Source of the DNA: Mikania micrantha
Taxonomy: Eukaryota > Streptophyta > Magnoliopsida > Asterales > Asteraceae
Direction of reading: 5' to 3'
Length of the DNA: 64,000 bases
Assembly (NCBI GenBank): GCA_009363875.1
Contig: CM018682.1
Location: forward strand, 56,008,031 to 56,072,030
Under the pieces are notes generated by a model. The model made no database searches and was not told the origin of the DNA. It saw nothing but the letters and a program-made list of their open reading frames with translations. Positions 32,046 through 43,405 of this stretch are shown here, piece after piece. The stretch's first letter is position 1. Each line of letters opens with the position of its first letter. The position numbers and the translations under genes are program-made.

Positions 32046-33185
32046 AAGGTGGTTTAATTGGATTAATATGGATCTAGGATCAACAAAAACTAGTGTTAGT
32101 AAGCTAAGAAATGAGTTGTTGGCCATTCACCTAAGTATCTAACAAGGATTGGGTTCCATAAGTTACATGCGTGCATAAACATTTTGTGGGTGCATGGGTT
32201 AGGGATACCCATAACAAAACAATAATTAACATACAATAATAACTCCACGTGAGTTGTTACCGGACATAAGATGGATTCATAACCAAATAACATTCTCATG
32301 GGATCACGAGAATCAAAGGTTCAAGTCTAGAAACCAAATAGAAATCAAAGAAGTTCAATTGGGCCTAAGTGGGCCCAATGGGGCTTAGTGAAGCCCATCA
32401 TGTATTAAATGATGACGTAAATCATGTAATGATATTTTGATAAAATAAAAGCATTATAGATTTATAAAAGTTGGTTTAATAAATTCTAAAGTTTTGTTTA
32501 AATTGAAATATGAATAATATATGATATTGATTTCTTTTAAGTTATTTAGTTATAAAAGTTAAGTGTAATGTTTGGTTTAAAGACTTATTGTGATTTAAAT
32601 TGTTGGGATTTGATCATAAAGAGACAACATAATTGTCTGGATTTGTTCTAAAAACAAAGGAAACTCTGCTGAAATTTTCTAAAATATAAAAGTAAGATAT
32701 TATAACTGACCATGGGAAGTGGGATCATAAGAAGGGTAATTAAGATAGATTAGATCATAGATACAATTAGCACTAAGACACTTAGTTGCACACACAACAA
32801 GACTCAAACCTTAGGCACAACGACTACTACGCGTACTTATTATATTTGAATTCTTATAAAATAACTCAGGAACCAAAGAAACTTAGCTTACATACAGGAG
32901 CGCGCATTTTGTGTTAGATCAAATTACATAGCAACACAGGTGAGTTCATTGCCCCTTTTCTAACATTTTTGTTTTAAAACGCGGGGCTGAGAAGCATGCG
33001 TAAACTGTTTACTTAAATTGTTTACTTTAATGCTTTTAAATTTATATGTTTTACATATATATAAATGTTATCCTAGACCATGTCTATGAAGATTTTATGC
33101 AGGTTTATTAACTGATTTACTTATATATTAAGTGAATAATCAAGTTAAACTAAACTTTTCAATAAGTCAAAACATTTCAAACAAA

Positions 33186-33393
33186 TCAAAACAAACATTT
33201 TGACAAAACAAGTGGGTGAATTCAAGGGATCAAAACAAACATTTTGACAAATCAAGTGGGTGAATTCAAGGGATCAAAACAAACATGTTGACCAATCAAG
33301 TGGGTGAATTCAAGGGATCAAAACAACATTTTGACAAAACAAGTGGGTGAATTCAAGGGATCAAATCAAGCATTTTGACAAAACAAGTGTGGG
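33186..33393 (+). repeat. 44 bp minisatellite in 5' LTR Ty3-B
   Basis: About 4.7 copies of a 43-44 bp unit containing TCAAAACAAACATTTTGAC and CAAGTGGGTGAATTCAAGGG. An identical array is at 42065-42272 in the 3' LTR. Confidence 0.95.
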
Positions 33394-34025
33394 ACATCAA
33401 GACATCAACAGAACCATCTTTGCAAAGACAACAATCAATGTTCTACAAACCAAGTGTTTGTTGAACAATGAATCAAGTGTACAACCGATCAATGAATCTT
33501 GTATTCTATGATCAACACATCAAGTACATCTTGTGACAAAATCAGACGATCATTAAATCATTTTTAAGGGATAGTATGGGAAATATCAGAGATAACATTT
33601 GCCAACACATTGAATTCATAAATCCTATATTTCAAGAAGTCCTAGCTAGACTGATTGACTTGTAGGTCTTATGTTTGATGATATTTACAGAATTCCCTAA
33701 CTACTAAGTACCTAGATTGACAGACTAGTCTACTCGAGTATGACCAAAGGCCCCAATCATAAGGACTTAGATTTTATTAAATGTTTATTTACTTGTTTAA
33801 TTAAGCATTTATGACTGTTTATACAATTGTGTAGTTGATCATATTGTGTGATGAACTTGTGAAATCAACAAGGATTTCAAATGATTGTAATGACAGTGAC
33901 AACAAGCAGAAGAACTTATGGGATTGTGTTAAGGGTAAAAATGCTTAATTGTCATTAACAGCAGTGTCATATGCATATTAGTATGTGGTGGGATGTTGGC
34001 TAGGGCTTGTCCCTTACATATGCCC

Positions 34026-34035
34026 TATATATAAG
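34026..34035 (+). promoter_or_regulatory. TATA box of Ty3-B
   Basis: TATATATAAG within GCCCTATATATAAGCATA, identical in context across Ty3-A, -B, -C and -E. Transcription starting about 30 bp downstream would give a leader reaching the PBS at 34530. The 3' LTR copy is at 42905-42914. Confidence 0.65.
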
Positions 34036-34529
34036 CATACCGATGTGGATATTACATGTGGTGTTAATGAGGTTAGGGTTTTTACCAAAGAAGGTTTTCA
34101 AATCATTTTCAAATATTAAACTATATGAACTCACCAACCATGTGTTGACCTTTATTTTTGCATGACTTCTCAGGTGACGAACAGGTCAATTAGGAAGTCA
34201 TTTCTTTTGGACTAGGACTTCAGATAGAAGACTAGTATTTTGGACCTGCATACTTTTGAAGACATCATGATATAAATTATTTTGTATATCTTGTGTAAAT
34301 ACAAGATAGTCATTTATTGATGTTTTAGAATAGATTTACATTGTTAAATTATAAACGTTAATGCTGTAATTTAACTTTGTAATTCTATTATACTTAGCAT
34401 TCTCATTTATATCATGTGCAATGTAGACAAATCTGATCACTTCGATTATCACTCCCGATATCGCGCCCCGGGAACCTTCCGCCCGACGGGGACTTCGATC
34501 CTACCCCGCCGGCTCGGGGTGTGACAGAT

Positions 34530-34541
34530 TGGTATCAGAGC
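34530..34541 (+). promoter_or_regulatory. Primer-binding site of Ty3-B
   Basis: TGGTATCAGAGC followed by CATGG, a perfect match to the plant initiator tRNA-Met 3' end convention, 3 bp after the LTR. Confidence 0.95.
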
Positions 34542-34678
34542 CATGGTTATAGAGAAATATAGGTCACTTATTTAAATGTTTTGGCCTAGACTATAACCTA
34601 GGGACCCTGCATATAGAGAACATAGGACTTAAGACTTATTTGCATATTGTCTTCTGTATTCGATCATTGCACTAACCG

Positions 34679-37600
34679 ATGACTTTATTGGTTATGATCA
34701 GAATGCCTCCACGAAGACAACCTCCCTTGATACAGCTACCACCACAAGACTTGGCTCCACACTCCTCCACACCGTCTCCGAATGACTCTCCACCACCACC
34801 TCCTCCTCCCCCTCCTCCATTGATTACTCAAGCATCTGGTTCGGGCACAGTACCGACCATGGATCCTGCTACTATCGCTCTGGTGACGTTACTGAGTAGC
34901 CAGATGACGAATCAGATGAAAGAAGCTATACCGGAGATGTTCCTTCGTCTTCGTAATGAGATCCTCAATACTGGCAAAACATCAGGGGAAGCCAGTGGAA
35001 ACACTGGAGATTCATCTCACTACTCCTACAAGTCCTTCGTAGGATGTAAGCCACCCAGTTTCAGTGGGTCTGAAGGCGCCGTTGGATTAATCCAATGGAT
35101 TGAGAAGATCGAGACAACCTTGGATCTCTGTAGCTGCCCCGAACACCACAAAGTCCGCTACTCATCTGGAACATTCAACAAGAGGGCACTGACCTGGTGG
35201 AACGGTCAGATCAACGCCCGAGGAAGAGAAGAAGCTATGGGCATGCCATGGGAAGACTTCAAGACACTGCTGCGAACGGAATTCTGCCCTAAGAATGAGC
35301 TGCAGAAACTGGAGGTCGAATTATCTAACCATGTGATGAAGGGGGCTGATCACATGGGTTACACTACTCGTTACCACGAGTTAGTTGCTTTGGTGCCAGA
35401 CATGGTACCAACTTTGGAGAAAAGGATAGACCGATATGTGGGTGGACTTCCCGCCTGTATTCAGGGTATGGTTGTTTCAGCCAACCCTACTACTGTTGAA
35501 TCAGCAGTGAGATTGTCTGGCAAACTCACTGATTTGATGGTTGCCTCTGGAGTTTTAAAGAAAGAGACTGACACTGGCAAACGCAAGGAAGAGTCCTCAA
35601 AGAAACCTCATCATCAGCAACATCAGAAGAAGAAACAAAAGACTATCAAGAACTACGCGGTGGCCACACCTCTTCAACAAATAGCAGTAACACCACAAAA
35701 CCCCAACCGCAAACCCTACACTGGCACATATCCTCTGTGTGTCAAGTGTCAGTATCATCACCCTGCTGACGCTCCGTGTAAACATTGCACGGGATGTGGA
35801 AGAAAGGGCCATTGGGTCCAATACTGTAGGATGACACCTAACCAAGCAGTCAACAATGCTGCTTTGGCTCTTCCTCCACCAGCAAATCAGAACAATGGTG
35901 GATGCTATAATTGTGGCGAACAAGGCCACTTTGCGAAGAACTGCCCAAAGAAGATTCAACCAGCAGTTCAAGCACCCCGTGGACGAGCCTTTGCTATCGG
36001 AGCACCAGCTGCACGCCAGGACCCAAATGTGGTCACTGGTACGTTTCTCTTACATGACTTGTATGCATCTGTCTTATTTGATACTGGTGCGGATCAGAGT
36101 TTTATCTCTACCGACTTTGCATGCCAACTAGATTCCATAGAGGAACAGTTAGACTCCCCTTACATTATAGAAGTAGCTAACGGGAAACAGATCACAGTTA
36201 GTACAGTTTATAAGGACTGCCCATTGACACTAAATGATTTTACATTTACCATCGATTTGATACCGATGGAGCTGGGTAGTTTTGACATCATTGTTGGAAT
36301 GGATTGGCTCTCATCTAACCGAGTGGAAGTCATCTGTTCTGAGAAGCTGCTTCGAATTCCATTGCCGAGTGATCGTGTATTGGAAGTTAAAGGGGATCAA
36401 GCAAAGCGAAGTGTCAAAATCATTTCTTGCATAAAGGCGCGTAAGTGTCTACAGAAGCGGTGCATAGCATTCCTGGCTCATGTGGTGAAAAAGGAGAAAG
36501 ACAAGAAGAAGATTCAAGATGTACCAGTAGTAAAAGAATATCCTGAAGTATTCCCCGAAGACCTACCTGGTTTGCCACCTGTGCGACCAGTAGAGTTTCA
36601 TATTGACTTAATTCCTGGAGCAACTCCTGTTGCTAAATCTCCTTACAGGTTAGCACCTTCAGAGATGCAGGAATTGTCTAATCAGTTACAGGAGCTACTT
36701 GACAAGGGTTTCATCAGACCGAGCTACTCACCTTGGGGAGCTCCGGTCTTGTTCGTGAAAAAGAAAGACGGATCGTTCAGAATGTGCATAGATTACCGTG
36801 AACTGAACAAACTAACCATCAAGAATCGGTATCCATTACCGAGGATTGATGATTTGTTTGACCAACTGCAAGGAGCTCAATATTTCTCCAAGATTGACTT
36901 GCGGTCCGGATATCATCAGTTGAGAGTTCAAGATGAAGACATACCGAAAACGGCCTTCCAAACAAGGTATGGGCATTATGAATTTATGGTGATGCCTTTC
37001 GGATTGACAAATGCACCAGCGGTTTTCATGGATCTCATGAACCGAGTGTGCAAGCCGTACTTGGATCAGTTTGTCATCGTTTTCATTGATGACATACTGA
37101 TTTATTCCAAGACCAAAACAGAACATGAGCAACACCTTAGAAAGATCTTGGAGCTGCTGAAGGAAAAGAAACTCTATGCCAAATTCTCCAAATGCGAATT
37201 CTGGCTAAGAGAAGTTCAATTCCTGGGTCATGTGGTCAACAGCGAGGGAATTCATGTAGACCCCGCCAAGATCGAAGCGATAACGAATTGGGACACCCCA
37301 AAGACACCGACGGAGATACGGTCTTTTCTGGGATTGGCGGGTTATTATAGAAGGTTTATCTCAAACTTTTCTAAGATAGCTTTGCCTCTCACTAAGCTAA
37401 CCCAGAAAAGCGAACCGTTTGTCTGGGAGCAGAAACAGGAAGATGCTTTTCAGACATTGAAACAGAAACTATGTGATGCTCCAATTCTATCTCTCCCAGA
37501 GGGCTGTGATGACTTTGTAGTATACTGCGATGCTTCCCATCATGGACTCGGTTGTGTGTTAATGCAACGGGATAAAGTCATAGCCTATGCATCAAGACAG

Positions 37601-39370
37601 TTAAAGATTCATGAGAGGAATTACACTACTCATGATCTTGAACTAGGAGCAGTAATCTTCGCCTTGAAAATTTGGAGACATTACTTATATGGCACCAAGT
37701 GTACCATATTCACTGATCACAAAAGTCTGCAGCACATCTTTGATCAGAAGGAGCTCAACATGCGACAGCGCCGTTGGGTTGAACTTCTGAATGATTATGA
37801 TTGTGTGATCAAATACCATCCGGGAAAGGCGAACGTTGTAGCCGATGCCTTGAGCCGGAAAGAACGGGTCAAACCCCTACGTGTTAGGGCGATGGGGATA
37901 ACCGTGCAGACCAGTTTAAGTGACAGGATTATCCAAGCACAACAAGAAGCACTTGACCGAGGCATTTTGAAGAAGGAACTTGATTGCGGAGCGGAGAAAC
38001 AGTTTGACACGAAGCCTGATGGAATCATCTACTATAAGGATCGAGTATGGATTCCTGCGGTAGATGAATTGAGAAAACTTATCTTCGATGAAGCACACAA
38101 GACCAAATACTCTGTTCATCCAGGCGCTGATAAGATGTACCAAGACTTGCGTGGATTTTATTGGTGGCCGGGAATGAAGAAAGACATAGCCGAGTATGTC
38201 GGACAGTGTCTTACGTGTGCGAAGGTAAAGGCGGAACACCAGAGACCGTCTGGTCTATTGGAACAGCCTGAGATTCCGCTCTGGAAGTGGGAACAAATAG
38301 CTATGGATTTCATTACCAAGCTACCCCGCACTTCCAGCGGTCATGATACAATCTGGGTGATCATTGATCGTCTAACCAAATCTGCTCATTTCTTGCCCAT
38401 GCGTGAGAACTTCACCATGGATAAACTGGCAAGATTATACATCAACGAGATAGTGGTACGCCACGGTGTGCCATTGACTATTATTTCTGATCGAGATAGC
38501 AGATTCACATCAAGGTTCTGGCAATCATTACAGAAATCTCTAGGGACACAGTTGAATCTAAGTACAGCTTACCACCCACAAACGGATGGCCAAAGCGAAC
38601 GTACTATTCAAACCCTGGAGGACATGTTGAGAACCTGTGTTCTAGACTTCGGTGGGAATTGGGATTCCCATTTGCCACTGATCGAGTTCTCCTACAATAA
38701 CAGTTACCACAGCAGTATCGGATGTGCACCATTCGAGGCTCTTTATGGCCGGAAATGTCGATCACCGATTTGTTGGACTGAAATTGGAGACAACCGAATA
38801 ACTGGACCAGAACTTATCCAAGAAACCACTGACAAGATAGCTCAGATTCAAAGAAGACTACAAGCAACAAGGAGCAGACAAAAGAGCTACGCCGACAAAC
38901 GGCGCAAGCCGTTGGAATTCCAAGTGGGAGATCGTGTAATGTTGAAGGTATCCCCATGGAAAGGCGTTGTACGCTTTGGAAAGAAAGGCAAATTAGCACC
39001 ACGATACGTGGGACCGTTCGAGATCATCGAACGTATAGGTCCTGTAGCCTATCGACTGAGGTTACCAGATGAACTCAGTGGTGTGCATGATGTGTTTCAC
39101 GTCTCAAACTTAAAGAAATGCCTTGCTGACGAGTCTCTCGTCATTCCAATCGAAGAGATTCAAGTCGATGAACAGTTACATTTCATTGAAGAACCTTTAG
39201 AGATTATGGATCGCAAGGTTAAACAACTGAGGCGAAGCCGTATTCCTATTGTAAAGGTTCGATGGAATTCAAAACACGGGCCCGAGTTCACTTGGGAACG
39301 TGAAGATCACATGAAGTTAAAGTATCCTCAACTGTTTGAAGAGGAAGCTGTACCCGATAACAACACTTAA
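34679..39370 (+). CDS. gag-pol: Gag-Pol polyprotein with chromodomain (Ty3-B)
   Basis: One open frame of 1563 codons with no lesion. Translation probably starts at the third in-frame ATG (34703, MPPRRQPPL), the start shared with Ty3-C. Order: Pro-rich N-terminus; Gag core (~115-290, SYKSFVGCKPPSFSG, ALTWWN); knuckles CTGCGRKGHWVQYC and CYNCGEQGHFAKNC (~375-425); aspartic protease LFDTGADQSF (~465); RT with MCIDYRELN and catalytic FIDDILIY (~800); RNase H VYCDASHHGLG (~948); integrase with CLTCAK zinc-finger part, MDFITKLP, ISDRDSRFTS and TDGQSERTIQTLED (~1180-1310); and a C-terminal chromodomain (VKVRWN, EFTWERED, ~1520-1550) thought to direct integration to heterochromatin. Gag and Pol share one frame, so no frameshift is needed. 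Confidence 0.96.
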   Translation: MTLLVMIRMPPRRQPPLIQLPPQDLAPHSSTPSPNDSPPPPPPPPPPLITQASGSGTVPTMDPATIALVTLLSSQMTNQMKEAIPEMFLRLRNEILNTGKTSGEASGNTGDSSHYSYKSFVGCKPPSFSGSEGAVGLIQWIEKIETTLDLCSCPEHHKVRYSSGTFNKRALTWWNGQINARGREEAMGMPWEDFKTLLRTEFCPKNELQKLEVELSNHVMKGADHMGYTTRYHELVALVPDMVPTLEKRIDRYVGGLPACIQGMVVSANPTTVESAVRLSGKLTDLMVASGVLKKETDTGKRKEESSKKPHHQQHQKKKQKTIKNYAVATPLQQIAVTPQNPNRKPYTGTYPLCVKCQYHHPADAPCKHCTGCGRKGHWVQYCRMTPNQAVNNAALALPPPANQNNGGCYNCGEQGHFAKNCPKKIQPAVQAPRGRAFAIGAPAARQDPNVVTGTFLLHDLYASVLFDTGADQSFISTDFACQLDSIEEQLDSPYIIEVANGKQITVSTVYKDCPLTLNDFTFTIDLIPMELGSFDIIVGMDWLSSNRVEVICSEKLLRIPLPSDRVLEVKGDQAKRSVKIISCIKARKCLQKRCIAFLAHVVKKEKDKKKIQDVPVVKEYPEVFPEDLPGLPPVRPVEFHIDLIPGATPVAKSPYRLAPSEMQELSNQLQELLDKGFIRPSYSPWGAPVLFVKKKDGSFRMCIDYRELNKLTIKNRYPLPRIDDLFDQLQGAQYFSKIDLRSGYHQLRVQDEDIPKTAFQTRYGHYEFMVMPFGLTNAPAVFMDLMNRVCKPYLDQFVIVFIDDILIYSKTKTEHEQHLRKILELLKEKKLYAKFSKCEFWLREVQFLGHVVNSEGIHVDPAKIEAITNWDTPKTPTEIRSFLGLAGYYRRFISNFSKIALPLTKLTQKSEPFVWEQKQEDAFQTLKQKLCDAPILSLPEGCDDFVVYCDASHHGLGCVLMQRDKVIAYASRQLKIHERNYTTHDLELGAVIFALKIWRHYLYGTKCTIFTDHKSLQHIFDQKELNMRQRRWVELLNDYDCVIKYHPGKANVVADALSRKERVKPLRVRAMGITVQTSLSDRIIQAQQEALDRGILKKELDCGAEKQFDTKPDGIIYYKDRVWIPAVDELRKLIFDEAHKTKYSVHPGADKMYQDLRGFYWWPGMKKDIAEYVGQCLTCAKVKAEHQRPSGLLEQPEIPLWKWEQIAMDFITKLPRTSSGHDTIWVIIDRLTKSAHFLPMRENFTMDKLARLYINEIVVRHGVPLTIISDRDSRFTSRFWQSLQKSLGTQLNLSTAYHPQTDGQSERTIQTLEDMLRTCVLDFGGNWDSHLPLIEFSYNNSYHSSIGCAPFEALYGRKCRSPICWTEIGDNRITGPELIQETTDKIAQIQRRLQATRSRQKSYADKRRKPLEFQVGDRVMLKVSPWKGVVRFGKKGKLAPRYVGPFEIIERIGPVAYRLRLPDELSGVHDVFHVSNLKKCLADESLVIPIEEIQVDEQLHFIEEPLEIMDRKVKQLRRSRIPIVKVRWNSKHGPEFTWEREDHMKLKYPQLFEEEAVPDNNT

Positions 39371-39391
39371 ATTTCGGGACGAAATTTCTCT

Positions 39392-39404
39392 AACAAGGGG
39401 AGAC
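39392..39404 (+). promoter_or_regulatory. Polypurine tract of Ty3-B
   Basis: AACAAGGGGAGAC lies directly before the 3' LTR, the normal primer site for plus-strand DNA synthesis. The identical CAAGGGGAGAC is in Ty3-E at 58921-58931. Confidence 0.9.
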
Positions 39405-42400
39405 TGTAACATCAGTGCCGGAACCGCAACCGGAACAGTGATCTCTACAGTACAGGAACAGTAAAACAGGTATGAATCATACACATTTCAGTAATTTTCA
39501 TATTCATATCATTTATCATTATCATGGTGAGTTGTCATAGAACAGTTTCAGACACATTTAACAGAAACAAGTTCAGAACAACGGTTCTTGAGTCGGATAA
39601 TTATCTGGCAACACAGAACCATTATGTGATTATTTGCTTAGGATTTATTATGTATAAACGTATGTGAGGCCTTACAGAACAAAACACATGAATATCGTTA
39701 TGTGAATGCTAAATTTACGGGTTATTCGTATAGGTGACGATCTGTACGAATATATCTGGAAGTTTAACGTTCTGAATGATATTCTATAATTAGAAAACAA
39801 GATTGAAACGTATAGTTATCGTCGTGTTCGTACGGGTGACGATCCGAACGAATACGCGCGACGACCGTACATTTCGATTTAAACAGTTATTAATATTTTA
39901 AATTTTAGATAAATGAGAAGATATTAGTAAATTTATTAGGAATCACAACCTGGAATAACTAAATAAATTCTATTTTATAATCGTATCGTTTTACCGCGAA
40001 AACCACGCGAAACCGACACGTTACGCGAAACCGAACGAGACCGAACAACCGGGTGTTTTTCCTAAACATTTAATGAGTCATTAAGACTCCAACCACCACC
40101 ACCAAGACCCACACTTCACCTCATTTTCGTCCACCAACTTTCTCTCTCTAGAAACCGTTTCTCCAACTTCTCTCTAGAAGATCTCACTCGATTCAAGTCG
40201 GATTCAAGTCATTTCTGTGCCACTACGATCCTCTCATTGTGTAGATTCCAGAAGTACAAGCATTTCGAGGTTCTATCCACAAGATCTAAGGTAAATAACC
40301 ATTTTTAAATTCGGTTTTATAGGGTTTTCACGAATCTTGAGGTTTCGCGATTATAATCGAGTTTGGGCACTAGATAACCTTGGAATAAATCATATTTAGC
40401 ACCTAGGATGTTCCAGAAATCGAGTTGTAACAGATTGGAACTAGAGAAGGGAAGAAGTTACAGGTTCGTGGGGCTAAGGAGCTGGTTGGTGATGCAGGTT
40501 CGCTGGCCGAACCCTACGCGAACCCACAATGCAGCCGAACCCTGCAACCTTCTGGGAGCCGAACCCTGTGTAGCCTGCAACGAACCCTGCTCCTTTCTGC
40601 AACGAACCCTGCCCCCAACTGATCGCCGAACCTATTACCCACGAACCCTCCTTGGACGAACCCTAGAAGACGAACCTGCATGCATGGCGAACCTTTACTT
40701 GCTAACCGAACCATAGGGTGACGAACCATGGGCAAACGAACCTTTATGTTAAAGCCGAACCCTACATCAGCCGAATCTACGCCTTGCACACGAACCCTGA
40801 TGACCATGAACCAAGGTGTTGGGCGAACCTTGTAGCAGCAAACCCTACACGAACCTAACTTTGAACAGCCGAACCTTAGAATTATGACCATAGGTTCGCT
40901 GCCCTAGATACCATCCCGAACCTAAAGGTGGTTTAATTGGATTAATATGGATCTAGGATCAACAAAAACTAGTGTTAGTAAGCTAAGAAATGAGTTGTTG
41001 GCCTTTCACCTAAGTATCTAACAAGGATTGGGTTCCATAAGTTACATGCATGCATAAACATTTTGTGGGTGCATGGGTTAGGGATACCCATAACAAAACA
41101 ATAATTAACATACAATAATAACTCCACGTGAGTTGTTACCGAACATAAGATGGATTCATAACCAAATAACATTCTCATGGGATCACGAGAATCAAAGGTT
41201 CAAGTCTAGAAACCAAATAGAAATCAAAGAAGTTCAATTGGGCCTAAGTGGGCCCAATGGGGCTTAGTGAAGCCCATCATGTATTAAATGATGACGTAAA
41301 TCATGTAATGATATTTTGATAAAATAAAAGCATTATAGATTTATAAAAGTTGGTTTAATAAATTCTAAAGTTTTGTTTAAATTGAAATATGAATAATATA
41401 TGATATTGATTTCTTTTAAGTTATTTAGTTATAAAAGTTAAGTGTAATGTTTGGTTTAAAGACTTATTGTGATTTAAATTGTTGGGATTTGATCATAAAG
41501 AGGCAACATAATTGTCTGGATTTGTTCTAAAAACAAAGGAAACTCTGCTGAAATTTTCTAAAATATAAAAGTAAGATATTATAACTGACCATGGGAAGTG
41601 GGATCATAAGAAGGGTAATTAAGATAGATTAGATCATAGATACAATTAGCACTAAGACACTTAGTTGCACACACAACAAGACTCAAACCTTAGGCACAAC
41701 GACTACTACGCGTACTTATTATATTTGAATTCTTATAAAATAACTCAGGAACCAAAGAAACTTAGCTTACATACAGGAGCGCGCATTTTGTGTTAGATCA
41801 AATTACATAGCAACACAGGTGAGTTCATTGCCCCTTTTCTAACATTTTTGTTTTAAAACGCGGGGCTGAGAAGCATGCGTAAACTGTTTACTTAAATTGT
41901 TTACTTTAATGCTTTTAAATTTATATGTTTTACATATATATAAATGTTATCCTAGACCATGTCTAGGAAGATTTTATGCAGGTTTATTAACTGATTTACT
42001 TATATATTAAGTGAATAATCAAGTTAAACTAAACTTTTCAATAAGTCAAAACATTTCAAACAAATCAAAACAAACATTTTGACAAAACAAGTGGGTGAAT
42101 TCAAGGGATCAAAACAAACATTTTGACAAATCAAGTGGGTGAATTCAAGGGATCAAAACAAACATGTTGACCAATCAAGTGGGTGAATTCAAGGGATCAA
42201 AACAACATTTTGACAAAACAAGTGGGTGAATTCAAGGGATCAAATCAAGCATTTTGACAAAACAAGTGTGGGACATCAAGACATCAACAGAACCATCTTT
42301 GCAAAGACAACAATCAATGTTCTACAAACCAAGTGTTTGTTGAACAATGAATCAAGTGTACAACCGATCAATGAATCTTGTATTCTATGATCAACACATC

Positions 42401-43405
42401 AAGTACATCTTGTGACAAAATCAGACGATCATTAAATCATTTTTAAGGGATAGTATGGGAAATATCAGAGATAACATTTGCCAACACATTGAATTCAGAA
42501 ATCCTATATTTCAAGAAGTCCTAGCTAGACTGATTGACTTGTAGGTCTTATGTTTGATGATATTTACAGAATTCCCTAACTACTAAGTACCTAGATTGAC
42601 AGACTAGTCTACTCGAGTATGACCAAAGGCCCCAATCATAAGGACTTAGATTTTATTAAATGTTTATTTACTTGTTTAATTAAGCATTTATGACTGTTTA
42701 TACAATTGTGTAGTTGATCATATTGTGTGATGAACTTGTGAAATCAACAAGGATTTCAAATGATTGTAATGACAGGGACAACAAGTAGAAGAACTTATGG
42801 GATTGTGTTAAGGGTAAAAATGCTTAATTGTCATTAACAGCAGTGTCATATGCATATTAGTATGTGGTGGGATGTTGGCTAGGGCTTGTCCCTTACATAT
42901 GCCCTATATATAAGCATACCGATGTGGATATTACATGTGGTGTTAATGAGGTTAGGGTTTTTACCAAAGAAGGTTTTCAAATCATTTTCAAATATTAAAC
43001 TATATGAACTCACCAACCATGTGTTGACCTTTATTTTTGCATGACTTCTCAGGTGACGAACAGGTCAATTAGGAAGTCATTTCTTTTGGACTAGGACTTC
43101 AGATAGAAGACTAGTATTTTGGACCTGCATACTTTTGAAGACATCATGATATAAATTATTTTGTATATCTTGTGTAAATACAAGATAGTCATTTATTGAT
43201 GTTTTACAATAGATTTACATTGTTAAATTATAAACGTTACTGCTGTAATTTAACTTTGTAATTCTATTATACTTAGCATTCTCATTTATATCATGTGCAA
43301 TGTAGACAAATCTGATCACTTCGATTATCACTCCCGATATCGCGCCCCGGGAACCTTCCGCCCGACGGGGACTTCGATCCTACCCCGCCGGCTCGGGGTG
43401 TGACA
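39405..43405 (+). mobile_element. 3' LTR of Ty3-B (4001 bp, complete)
   Basis: Runs from TGTAACATCAGTGCC to GGTGTGACA with all modules at +8879 relative to the 5' LTR: hairpins ~39724-39852, CGAACC array ~40506-40924, donor 41818/41819, minisatellite 42065-42272, TATA 42905-42914, acceptor end 43052. This copy defines the full LTR, including the 20 bp missing from the 5' copy. Confidence 0.96.

Larger units (their letters stand above)
32898..34173 (+). promoter_or_regulatory. Conserved splice-like and TATA module in LTR Ty3-B
   Basis: GAGCGCGC (32898-32905) is followed by a consensus 5' splice site CAG/GTGAGT (32939/32940). A 3' splice-like site CTTCTCAG/GTGACG ends at 34173. The interval of about 1.23 kb holds the minisatellite and a TATA box. 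The same ends bracket about 1.0 kb in Ty3-C, 1.1 kb in Ty3-A and 1.6 kb in Ty3-E. Whether splicing occurs cannot be seen here. Confidence 0.5.
30546..34526 (+). mobile_element. 5' LTR of Ty3-B, lacking its first ~20 bp
   Basis: It matches 39425-43405 base for base in length. Modules: hairpins 30845-30872 and 30948-30973, a CT-rich patch (~31260-31300), a donor-like AAG/GTAAAT (~31411), CGAACC array (31583-32045), GAGCGCGC box (32898-32905), donor-like CAG/GTGAGT (32939/32940), minisatellite (33186-33393), TATA box (34026-34035) and acceptor-like TTCTCAG/GTGACG (34173). It ends GGTGTGACA. Loss of the outer 20 bp should not affect transcription from the TATA box, but it removes the normal integrase end from the 5' side. 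Confidence 0.95.
30547..43405 (+). mobile_element. Ty3-B: young, coding-intact chromovirus (Tekay/Del-like)
   Basis: Full layout: 5' LTR, PBS, gag-pol ORF, PPT, 3' LTR. The LTRs align over 3981 bp without a visible indel and differ at about 13 positions by hand count (about 0.3%), which implies a very recent insertion on usual plant rates. Very long LTRs, Ty3 gene order (RT before integrase) and a C-terminal chromodomain fit the Tekay/Del lineage. The first ~20 bp of the 5' LTR (present at 39405-39424) are replaced by Cassandra-like sequence. It is inserted in the second ORF of copia-1. Confidence 0.93.

Noticed and set aside
33186..33393. CRISPR-like array
   Set aside because: Direct head-to-tail 44 bp units without unique spacers inside a plant LTR; this is a minisatellite.
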